From contig OMXO01000003.1 of the NCBI GenBank assembly GCA_900315035.1, positions 1-64,000 on the forward strand: a stretch of 64,000 bases of DNA. The letters are read 5' to 3'. The notes beneath the pieces were generated by a model, which saw nothing but the letters and a program-made list of their open reading frames with translations, was not told the DNA's origin and did no database searches. Below are positions 43,841-51,634 of this stretch, piece after piece. Within the stretch, counting starts at the first letter, position 1. Every line of letters starts with the position of its first letter. Source of the DNA: an uncultured Prevotella sp. GTDB lineage: Bacteria > Bacteroidota > Bacteroidia > Bacteroidales > Bacteroidaceae. The position numbers were made by a program, and so were the translations under genes.

Positions 43841-45499
43841 ATGCTTAAGAAACTATACATCAAGAACTTCACACTGATCGATGAACTCGATATCGACCTG
43901 TATCAGGGTTTCTCAGTGATTACAGGAGAAACTGGAGCAGGAAAGAGCATCATACTCGGTGCTATCGGACTGCTGTTGGGGCAGCGCGCCGACTCCAAAT
44001 CCATCAAACAGGGAGCAGAAAAATGCGTGATCGAGGCCCACTTCGACCTGTCGCGCTATGGGATGGAGGCATTCTTCAGCGAGAATGACATCGAATATGA
44101 CCCCGCTGACTGCATCGTCAGACGCGAACTGACGGCAGCAGGCAAGAGCAGAGCCTTTATCAACGATACCCCCGTACAGCTCGCCATGCTGAAAGAGTTG
44201 GGCGAACAGCTTATCGACATCCACTCACAGCACCAGAACCTGCTGCTCAACAAGCAGGACTTCCAGTTGAACGTGGTAGATATCATCGCACAAGACGAGC
44301 AAGCGCTGGCCAAGTATCAGCAGACCTATGCCAAATACCAGACAGTAGGCAAAGAGCTGGAGACACTCAGAGAGAGCATCGAGCAGAACCGTCAGAACCT
44401 CGACTTCCTGCAGTTCCAGTGCGACGAACTGACGAATGCCAACCTTGAGGAAGGCGAACAGGAAGAACTCGAACAGAGAAGTGAGACCATGTCGCACGCT
44501 GAGGATATCAAAAGTGCGCTCTACGAAGCCGACAACGCCCTCTCTGGTGAAGATCGCGGCATCGTGAGCAGTCTGCGAAGCACCATCTCTGCCCTGAAGA
44601 CCATCGAGCGCGTACTGCCCTCAGCCAGCGAACTGGTAGAGCGACTCGACAGCAGCTATATCGAACTGAAAGATATCTCGGGCGACATCAGCAGTGAACT
44701 GGAGCGCATCGACTTCGACCCAGCAGAGCTCGACAGCATCAACAGCCGACTCGACAAACTCTACGATCTGGAGAAGAAGTACCACGTAGAGACAGTAAGA
44801 GAACTGATAGAGAAGCGCGACGAACTGAAACGGCAGCTGAGCCATATCGAGAACAGCGACGAAGCATTAGCCGACCTGCAGCAGCAGCTCGACACCTTGC
44901 GACAGCAGGCGCAAAAAGAGGCCGACGCACTGACAAAACAGCGCATAAAGGCTGCCAGCCAGATAGAGAAAGAGATGCAGTCGCGACTCGTGCCACTGGG
45001 CATGCCCAACGTGCGTTTCTCCATCCAGCTGACCACAGACACCTTAGGTCGCAACGGACAAGACAAGGTGGCCTTCCTGTTCAGTGCCAACACCTCTACC
45101 CCACTCCAGCCAGTATCACAGGTGGCCTCAGGCGGTGAGATTGCCCGCGTGATGCTCTCGCTGAAAGCGATGATCAGCGGTGCCGTCAAACTGCCTACCA
45201 TCATCTTCGACGAGATCGATACAGGCGTCAGCGGCAAGATAGCCGAGAAGATGGCAGAGATCATGCAGGAGATGGGACAGCACGAGCGCCAGGTGATCAG
45301 CATCACCCATCTGCCTCAGATTGCTGCACTTGGAAGTGCCCATTATAAAGTGGAGAAAGAAGACAGTGCACAAGGTACGACGAGTCACATGAAAGAGCTC
45401 TCGCCAGAGGAACGTGTCAGGGAAATCGCCCAGATGCTCTCAGGCAGCGATGTGACAGAAGCCGCCATCCAAAACGCAAAACAATTATTAAGATTATGA
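43841..45499 (+). CDS. recN: DNA repair protein RecN
   Basis: SMC-like ATPase for double-strand break repair, 552 residues. N-terminal Walker A GETGAGKSIILGAIGLLLGQ is near residue 29; a long coiled coil spans about 155-370 with heavy Glu/Gln/Leu; the C-terminal half has ASGGEIARVMLSLKAMI (signature) and IIFDEIDTGVSGKIAEKMAE (Walker B) near 445-480. Its stop overlaps the next start as ATGA. Confidence 0.95.
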   Translation: MLKKLYIKNFTLIDELDIDLYQGFSVITGETGAGKSIILGAIGLLLGQRADSKSIKQGAEKCVIEAHFDLSRYGMEAFFSENDIEYDPADCIVRRELTAAGKSRAFINDTPVQLAMLKELGEQLIDIHSQHQNLLLNKQDFQLNVVDIIAQDEQALAKYQQTYAKYQTVGKELETLRESIEQNRQNLDFLQFQCDELTNANLEEGEQEELEQRSETMSHAEDIKSALYEADNALSGEDRGIVSSLRSTISALKTIERVLPSASELVERLDSSYIELKDISGDISSELERIDFDPAELDSINSRLDKLYDLEKKYHVETVRELIEKRDELKRQLSHIENSDEALADLQQQLDTLRQQAQKEADALTKQRIKAASQIEKEMQSRLVPLGMPNVRFSIQLTTDTLGRNGQDKVAFLFSANTSTPLQPVSQVASGGEIARVMLSLKAMISGAVKLPTIIFDEIDTGVSGKIAEKMAEIMQEMGQHERQVISITHLPQIAALGSAHYKVEKEDSAQGTTSHMKELSPEERVREIAQMLSGSDVTEAAIQNAKQLLRL

Positions 45500-47160
45500 A
45501 GAAAATGATGATGATAGGCTGTCTGCTGCTATCAGCAGTAGCCACCTTTGCCCAGCCAGGCTGGACGAAGAATGCCTCAAAGTCTGTGTTCACCCTGAAG
45601 ACTTTCGCTGCCGATGGCTCACTTATCGCCAGCAGCAATGGTTTCTTTACAGGCACGAACGGTGAGGCCGTGAGTAACTTTACACCCTTTAAAGGAGCAG
45701 CCCGCGCTGTCGTCCTCGATGCACAAGGCAAAGAATGGCAGGTAACTGGTATCCTGGGGGTCAACGACATGTACGACGTGGTGAAGTTCAGAGTCAACAA
45801 CCGCAAGACACAGCCCTTAGCCGTATCACAGACGGCAGCGCCAGTAGGCAGTACAGCCTGGCTGCTGAACTACCGCGATACGAAAAACGTGAAGAACGGT
45901 CCAGTGAGAAAGGCTGAGACGTTTATGGGCGACTATGCCTACTACACTGTAGCGATGACGATGAGCGAGAGTCAGGTAAGCTGTCCTCTCCTCAACGATG
46001 CTGGTGAGGTGATCGGCATGATGCAACAGCCTGCCTCAGAGAAAGATACGCTGAGCTATGCCATCAGTGCGCGCTTCGTTGACTCGCTGAAGGTCACAGG
46101 TGTCACCTACAACGATCCGGCACTGCAGCTTACACAGATCAAGAAGGAACTGCCCGCCGACCTGAAGGAGGCTACCGTCGTGCTCTACCTCTCTGCCACA
46201 CAGATGGACTCTGCAGCTTATGCCAACCTGATACAGGACTTCATCCAGCAATACCCCAGTGCCCCAGACGGATATATCTATCGGGCTCAACAGGAAGTGG
46301 GTGACGGGAATTTCACTGCTGCAGAGAAAGATATGGAAACAGCCCTGAAGAACTCTGACCAGAAAGACGAGACCTACTTCACCTATGCACGCATGATCTA
46401 CAATAAGGAAATCTACCAGAGTGCACAACCCTATCCCAACTGGAGTCTTGACAAGGCTCTCTCGCTGATACAGACAGCCAACAACGGTAATCCGCAGCCC
46501 ACCTATCGACAGTTGGAGGCCAATATCCGTTTTGCACAGAAAGACTACAACGGAGCCTATGCCATCTTCGAGGAACTGACCAAGACCAACCTGCGCGGTG
46601 CAGACATCTTCTTCGGAGCAGCCCGCTGTAAGGAGATGCAGAAAGACACTACCGCCATGCTGGCACTGATGGACTCGACCATCGCGACCTTCGACAAGCC
46701 CTATCTGAAAGAGGCTGCGCCCTACCTTTGGGCCCGAGCAGAGGCACGACGCAATGCAGGGAAGTATCGTGACGCCATCAGCGACATGAACGAGTATGAG
46801 ACGTTGATGACAGCCACCGTGAACGATAACTTCTACTACATTCGTCATCAGACAGAGATACAGGGACGCCTATACCAGCAGGCACTCAACGATATCAATC
46901 GGGCTATCCAGATCAATCCCAAGGAGATACTCTACTATGCAGAGAAAGCCTCACTCGAGATCCGTGTTGGTATGTACGACGGTGCGATAGCTACAGCCCA
47001 AGAGTGTATCGGTATTGATGCCAACAACAGCGACGGCTATCTGTTTCTCGGACTGGCCCAATGTCTGAAAGGACAGAAGGCAGAAGGTATCAAGAACCTT
47101 GAGAAAGCCAAGTCGTTAGGCGACACTCAGGCCGACGCCCTGATTCAGAAGTATCAATAA
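45496..47160 (+). CDS. TPR protein with degenerate trypsin-like domain
   Basis: A 554-residue secreted protein (signal peptide MKKMMMIGCLLLSAVATFAQ). Residues 25-195 look like an HtrA-type protease fold: SNGFFTGTNGEAVSNF matches the strand before the catalytic His of HtrA (where TNxHV is expected), NDMYDVVKFRV the Asp strand, and SQVSCPLLNDAGEVIGMM the GNSGGPL strand. Both the His and the Ser seem replaced, so it is probably non-catalytic. From about 235 it has TPR-like helical repeats (YIYRAQQEVGDGNFTAAEKDM, SDGYLFLGLAQCLKGQK). It likely binds peptides or scaffolds. Coupled to recN by 4 nt. Confidence 0.75.
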   Translation: MKKMMMIGCLLLSAVATFAQPGWTKNASKSVFTLKTFAADGSLIASSNGFFTGTNGEAVSNFTPFKGAARAVVLDAQGKEWQVTGILGVNDMYDVVKFRVNNRKTQPLAVSQTAAPVGSTAWLLNYRDTKNVKNGPVRKAETFMGDYAYYTVAMTMSESQVSCPLLNDAGEVIGMMQQPASEKDTLSYAISARFVDSLKVTGVTYNDPALQLTQIKKELPADLKEATVVLYLSATQMDSAAYANLIQDFIQQYPSAPDGYIYRAQQEVGDGNFTAAEKDMETALKNSDQKDETYFTYARMIYNKEIYQSAQPYPNWSLDKALSLIQTANNGNPQPTYRQLEANIRFAQKDYNGAYAIFEELTKTNLRGADIFFGAARCKEMQKDTTAMLALMDSTIATFDKPYLKEAAPYLWARAEARRNAGKYRDAISDMNEYETLMTATVNDNFYYIRHQTEIQGRLYQQALNDINRAIQINPKEILYYAEKASLEIRVGMYDGAIATAQECIGIDANNSDGYLFLGLAQCLKGQKAEGIKNLEKAKSLGDTQADALIQKYQ

Positions 47161-47187
47161 GAAAATAGGAACGATACATCAAAAAGG

Positions 47188-47215
47188 CCGCTGCTGTTCA
47201 TTAGAACGGCAGCGG
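47188..47215 (-). terminator. dnaB terminator overlapping its stop codon
   Basis: A 12-bp stem (47204-47215 with 47188-47199, one G-U) and a 4-nt loop, followed on the minus strand by CCTTTTTGATG. The upstream arm is made of the last dnaB codons and the loop includes the stop codon, so a terminating ribosome could unfold the hairpin. Confidence 0.75.
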
Positions 47216-48754
47216 TCCATCGTTTGAGGGAGGAGGAATCGAGCCTCCTGCGAAGGGGTCGTAACCATCGGGCATCTCTGGTGGATTCTCACCATTGATC
47301 TTTGAGCCGATGATCTCACCACCTCCTACGGGCGGACGATTACCGATATTCTTGTCTTCAGGATTCTCAAATCGTGTATATTCACCTCGGAAGGTCAGCA
47401 GCACATCACCCGTAGCACCCTTACGGTGCTTGGCAATGATAATCTGCGCCATTCCATGAAGATCGCGCCCGTTATCATCCTGATAGATATGATAATACTC
47501 TGGACGATGCACGAAAATCACCATATCCGCATCCTGCTCGATAGCACCAGACTCACGCAGGTCGGAAAGTTGCGGGCGCTTACCCTCCAAGCCTTCACGA
47601 CTCTCAACACCACGATTCAACTGACTAAGTGCGAGAATAGGGATGTTCAGCTCTTTAGCCAAGCCTTTCAGCGAACGGGAAATCGTTGACACTTCTTCCT
47701 GTCGGCTGCTGAAACGCATACCGTTGGCATTCATCAGCTGCAAATAGTCGATCATGATGAGTTTCACATCATGTTCACGCACCAGGCGACGAGCCTTGGT
47801 ACGCAGTTCGAAGACAGAGAGACCAGGCGTATCATCGACATAGAGCGGTGCACCCAGAAGATTGTTGATACGCTTGTCGAGTCGTTCCCACTCATCGCGC
47901 TGCAACTGTCCGTTCAGGATCTTTGAACCCTGAATCTCGCAGGCGTTGGAGATTAGTCGGTTCACCAGTTGCACATTAGACATTTCAAGAGAGAAGAAAG
48001 CCATTGGCACACGCATGTCGGCAGCAATATTCTTCGCCATCGAGAGCGCGAACGAGGTCTTACCCATGGCAGGACGTCCTGCGATAATCACAAGGTCGGA
48101 AGCCTGCCAACCACTGGTAATATCGTCGAGTTTATAGTATCCGGTAGAGACACCTGTAAGACCATCGGTATTGGCAGCTGCCGCCTGGATAACCTTCAGA
48201 GCCTGAGAGATAACAGGGTCGATAGCCGTATAGTCTTTCTTCATATTGCGCTGGGAGAGTTCAAAGAGCGAGCCTTCAGCTTCCTGCATCAGTTCTTCCA
48301 CATCGACGGTCTCATCTAAAGCCTTTGTCTCGATGACGCTGGCAAAGGAGATAAGCTGACGAGCCAGCGACTTCTGGGCCACGATGTTGGCATGATACTC
48401 GATATTGGCGGAAGAAGCGACACGAGAACTCAGTTCTGCGACATATGTAGGGCCGCCCACTTCGTCGAGAGTTCCCATCTTCGACAACTGCTCCGTTACA
48501 GTAAGGATATCCACAGGTTTCTCTGCCAGGCTCAGTTCCATAATGGCCTGATAGATCATCTGGTTACGCGGTTCGTAGAAACTCTCAGGATGCAAGGTCT
48601 CACAAACGACAGCGTAGGCATCTTTATCAATCATCAGGGCACCCAGCACTGCTTTCTCCACCTCCAGCGCCTGAGGCTGAAGATGACCATACGTATTGTC
48701 AACAGGCTGTTGCTTTCTCGTCCTTCGACGGACATTATTGTCTTGTTCGGGCAT
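47201..48754 (-). CDS. dnaB: Replicative DNA helicase
   Basis: Hexameric replication-fork helicase of 517 residues. The N-terminal domain begins PQALEVEKAVLGALMIDKDA near 27. The RecA-like domain has Walker A AGRPAMGKTSFALSMAKN near 226, Walker B LIMIDYLQLM near 334, and SREEVS-type SRQEEVSTISRSLKGLAKEL. No intein is present. The C-terminus is a disordered Pro/Gly-rich tail ending GPLPF, reminiscent of the SSB tip seen also in the DUF3127 protein. Confidence 0.95.
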   Translation of the reverse strand: MPEQDNNVRRRTRKQQPVDNTYGHLQPQALEVEKAVLGALMIDKDAYAVVCETLHPESFYEPRNQMIYQAIMELSLAEKPVDILTVTEQLSKMGTLDEVGGPTYVAELSSRVASSANIEYHANIVAQKSLARQLISFASVIETKALDETVDVEELMQEAEGSLFELSQRNMKKDYTAIDPVISQALKVIQAAAANTDGLTGVSTGYYKLDDITSGWQASDLVIIAGRPAMGKTSFALSMAKNIAADMRVPMAFFSLEMSNVQLVNRLISNACEIQGSKILNGQLQRDEWERLDKRINNLLGAPLYVDDTPGLSVFELRTKARRLVREHDVKLIMIDYLQLMNANGMRFSSRQEEVSTISRSLKGLAKELNIPILALSQLNRGVESREGLEGKRPQLSDLRESGAIEQDADMVIFVHRPEYYHIYQDDNGRDLHGMAQIIIAKHRKGATGDVLLTFRGEYTRFENPEDKNIGNRPPVGGGEIIGSKINGENPPEMPDGYDPFAGGSIPPPSNDGPLPF

Positions 48755-48772
48755 AAGGATATAATCGTTTTA

Positions 48773-49387
48773 TTATTTTTCGTTTAATACAGGTAATGAG
48801 AGATGATAGCGCACCGCCAGGAAGCGGATGATACAGGTGACAAGGAAGCTGGTTACAGCAGCAATCTCTGTAGAAAAGCCGAACTCTGCCAAAGCCCAAT
48901 AAGCTACGCCACCCACAACACAGGCCATCGCGTAGATCTCCTTATGGAAGATCACAGGCTCATTGTTGAGCAGCACATCACGGATAACGCCTCCAGCGGA
49001 GCCAGTGATACAACCCATAATGATGGCTACCCAGAAAGGTTGTCCAAAGGCCAGACTCTTCTGGATACCAGCGATGGTGAAAAGGGCTAAACCCAGTGTG
49101 TCGAACACAAACCAGGCATTTTTCAGAGGTTCCATCCATTTGCCAAAGAAGGCAACAGTCAGCAAGGCTACTCCCGTACATATTAAATATATAGGAGTCG
49201 TCATCCAGAAGGGCGTCGTACCTAACATGACATCACGAATCGTACCACCACCGATAGCCACAGCCACACCACAGACATAGCCACCAAACCAGTCGAACTG
49301 TTTTGCAGCCGCATGCCGGATGCCAGATATGGCGAAGGCAAAGGTACCCAGCAACTCTATGATTCTGATAATAACATCTTGTTCCAT
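48773..49387 (-). CDS. Trimeric cation channel family protein (UPF0126)
   Basis: A 204-residue inner-membrane protein with seven predicted hydrophobic segments and two internal repeats, each with a glycine-rich motif (AIGGGTIRDVMLG near 47, SAGGVIRDVLLN near 130). This is the bacterial TRIC/UPF0126 (YicG, YadS) family, related to potassium-permeable TRIC channels. Its stop-start junction with rarA overlaps by one base. Confidence 0.88.
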   Translation of the reverse strand: MEQDVIIRIIELLGTFAFAISGIRHAAAKQFDWFGGYVCGVAVAIGGGTIRDVMLGTTPFWMTTPIYLICTGVALLTVAFFGKWMEPLKNAWFVFDTLGLALFTIAGIQKSLAFGQPFWVAIIMGCITGSAGGVIRDVLLNNEPVIFHKEIYAMACVVGGVAYWALAEFGFSTEIAAVTSFLVTCIIRFLAVRYHLSLPVLNEK

Positions 49388-50661
49388 TAGTCTTCGTATC
49401 GTTTTCCCCAGTAATTCACCATTCGCTGATACATCTTCTCCTCTGTCGGGTTATGTTGTCCGTGCCAGAGACGCTCATTCACTAAGGCATCAGGGAGGTA
49501 TTGCTGTGGAGTGAAATGACCAGGGAAGTCGTGAGGATACTGATAGCCGTCATGATAGCCAAGTTCCTTCATCAACTGGGTTGGCGCATTACGGATAGGC
49601 AGCGGCACAGGCTGGTTACCAGTTTGTCGGACTAATGCCAGAGCAGCATCAACACCAAGATAGGCACTGTTGCTCTTGGGCGACGTAGCCAGATAGACCG
49701 TAGCCTCGGCCAAAGGAATCCTACCTTCTGGCCATCCTATCTTCATCACAGCATCAAAGGCTGCATTAGCCAACAGCAGCGCATTGGGATTAGCAAGTCC
49801 GATATCCTCAGACGCACTGATCACCAGACGACGGGCGATAAACTGAGGGTCTTCACCGCCCTCAATCATACGAGCCAGCCAATAGAGAGCAGCATCAGGA
49901 TCGGAACCACGAATACTCTTGATAAAGGCAGAGATAATATCGTAGTGCATCTCACCGTCTTTATCGTATGCCAAGGGGTTCTGCTGCAGACGATTGACAA
50001 CCATTTCATCAGTAATAATGATATCATCAGACTCTTCTGCATCAACAACCAATTCCAAGATATTCAGTAGTTTACGTGCATCCCCTCCACTAAACCTTAA
50101 AAGAGCGCCCGTCTCATTCAATTGTATTTTTTTCTCTTTCAGGATGACGTCTTCATGAATAGCGCGATCGAGCAGTTTTAGCAGATCTTCTTTTTCCAAA
50201 GACTTCAAGACATAGAGCTGACAACGGGAGAGCAAAGGCCGAATGACCTCGAACGAGGGATTCTCTGTCGTGGCGCCAATCAAAGTAACAATACCCTTCT
50301 CAACAGCACCGAGAAGTGAATCCTGCTGAGATTTAGAGAAACGATGAATCTCGTCGATAAATAAAATAGGTGAAGCCTCGTTAAAGAATCGCGTCTTCTG
50401 GGCTTTCTCTATCACATCGCGCACATCCTTGACACCACTGGTGACCGCCGACAACGTATAAAAGGGCGTTTCGAGCTTATGGGCTATAATCTGGGCCAAG
50501 GTGGTCTTACCTACTCCAGGAGGTCCCCAAAGGATAAAAGACGAGATACGTCCTGCGTCGATCATCTTACGCAGAACGGCCCCCTCGCCTACCAAATGTT
50601 CTTGTCCGATATACTCGTCTAAGGTGCGAGGACGAAGTCTTTCAGCCAGTGGTTGTGCCAT
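49387..50661 (-). CDS. rarA: Replication-associated recombination protein A
   Basis: AAA+ ATPase related to clamp loaders that acts at stalled forks (RarA/MgsA). It is 424 residues from MAQPLAERLRPRTLDEYIGQ. Walker A is WGPPGVGKTTLAQII near 46, Walker B FIDEIHRFSKSQQD near 100, and SGGDARKLLNILEL near 194; the C-terminal tetramerisation part includes GYQYPHDFPGHFTPQQYLP. An in-frame ATG four codons earlier falls inside the promoter. Confidence 0.94.
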   Translation of the reverse strand: MAQPLAERLRPRTLDEYIGQEHLVGEGAVLRKMIDAGRISSFILWGPPGVGKTTLAQIIAHKLETPFYTLSAVTSGVKDVRDVIEKAQKTRFFNEASPILFIDEIHRFSKSQQDSLLGAVEKGIVTLIGATTENPSFEVIRPLLSRCQLYVLKSLEKEDLLKLLDRAIHEDVILKEKKIQLNETGALLRFSGGDARKLLNILELVVDAEESDDIIITDEMVVNRLQQNPLAYDKDGEMHYDIISAFIKSIRGSDPDAALYWLARMIEGGEDPQFIARRLVISASEDIGLANPNALLLANAAFDAVMKIGWPEGRIPLAEATVYLATSPKSNSAYLGVDAALALVRQTGNQPVPLPIRNAPTQLMKELGYHDGYQYPHDFPGHFTPQQYLPDALVNERLWHGQHNPTEEKMYQRMVNYWGKRYED

Positions 50662-50670
50662 TTTTGCCCA

Positions 50671-50701
50671 CAAAGGTACATTAAAATGCGAAAATTACAA
50701 A
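50671..50701 (-). promoter_or_regulatory. Promoter of rarA
   Basis: Minus-strand TTTG (50698-50701), 19 nt, TACCTTTG (50671-50678), with only 9 nt to the ATG, so the leader is very short. Confidence 0.7.
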
Positions 50702-50718
50702 AAATATTGTCCAAAAAC

Positions 50719-50749
50719 TTGCTAATAAAAAATAAAGTCGTTACATTTG
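50719..50749 (+). promoter_or_regulatory. Promoter of the acidic-tailed gene
   Basis: TTG (50719-50721), 20 nt, TACATTTG (50742-50749), 22 nt before the ATG, back to back with the rarA promoter. Confidence 0.65.
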
Positions 50750-50771
50750 CAAAAAAATAACGAACAATATT

Positions 50772-51611
50772 ATGGCAAGAACAAAACAACAACAACAACC
50801 CGAGAGTAATCCTTCTTTATCCATTAAGTCGATCACTAAGAGCAGTGTGTGGGATATTCAGGAAAATGATGTCTTCAGAATGTGGGAAGCCGCAACCAAA
50901 GATGCAGAGGTACGAGAAAGCATCCACCATTATCTCGATATCTTCAAGAGTGCCTTCATGATTGAAGAGATCAAAGACGACATTCTGTTGGTTAAGAAGA
51001 GCTATGAGAAGCGTGGCTACAAAGTTGGACAAATTAAGTTTGACGAGAATCTTAAGTTTGCATGGGCCATCAAGAAACGTCCTATCATGCGCGTGACAGA
51101 CTTGACCTATGAGAATATCCGCCACATCTCCGCAGAGAAGCTGTTAGAGGTGATTGATCGTAACTTCGGAGGCGGTTGGGACTCATTATCACAATCCATC
51201 CAGGATATTATCGTTAGCGGTTTTGATATTTCTACCACCACATTACCCAAAGACCGTCTGCATAAGAAAGGCGGTATGTATGACAAGAAGGTAGAAGATG
51301 GCTTCGACGTACTCGAGATTGAGAAAGGCGGCTGGGTAGAGGCTATCTTTGCCAAGCTCAAGCCCGAACAAGAGAAAATCAAGATGCAATTCTCAGGCAA
51401 GTCGAGTGAAGACTCCGACGAAGAGGAAATCGATGATGACGAAGATTACGAGGTTGAAGACAACTACAGTTCTCACGATGAAGACGACGACGAAGTGGAG
51501 GATCCCAATGACGAGGATATCACAGAGGACAACTACTCTACGATGATGGATCTCGGCAGTGAAGACCCCGACGACGAAGCCGCCAACATGATAGATTATG
51601 TAGAAGAATAA
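50772..51611 (+). CDS. Hypothetical protein with acidic C-terminal tail
   Basis: A 279-residue cytoplasmic protein without signal or membrane segments. The first 20 residues are Gln-rich and low complexity. Residues about 25-205 are folded, with SVWDIQENDVFRMWEAATKD and FDVLEIEKGGWVEAIFAKLK as ends. From about 213 the tail is very acidic: long runs of Asp and Glu such as DEEEIDDDEDYEVEDNY. I do not recognise the family. Acidic tails of this kind occur in nucleic-acid mimics, histone-like chaperones and ribosome-associated factors, but nothing here decides between them. Confidence 0.72.
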   Translation: MARTKQQQQPESNPSLSIKSITKSSVWDIQENDVFRMWEAATKDAEVRESIHHYLDIFKSAFMIEEIKDDILLVKKSYEKRGYKVGQIKFDENLKFAWAIKKRPIMRVTDLTYENIRHISAEKLLEVIDRNFGGGWDSLSQSIQDIIVSGFDISTTTLPKDRLHKKGGMYDKKVEDGFDVLEIEKGGWVEAIFAKLKPEQEKIKMQFSGKSSEDSDEEEIDDDEDYEVEDNYSSHDEDDDEVEDPNDEDITEDNYSTMMDLGSEDPDDEAANMIDYVEE

Positions 51612-51634
51612 CAAATCATTAAGTCTGTTTTTAT

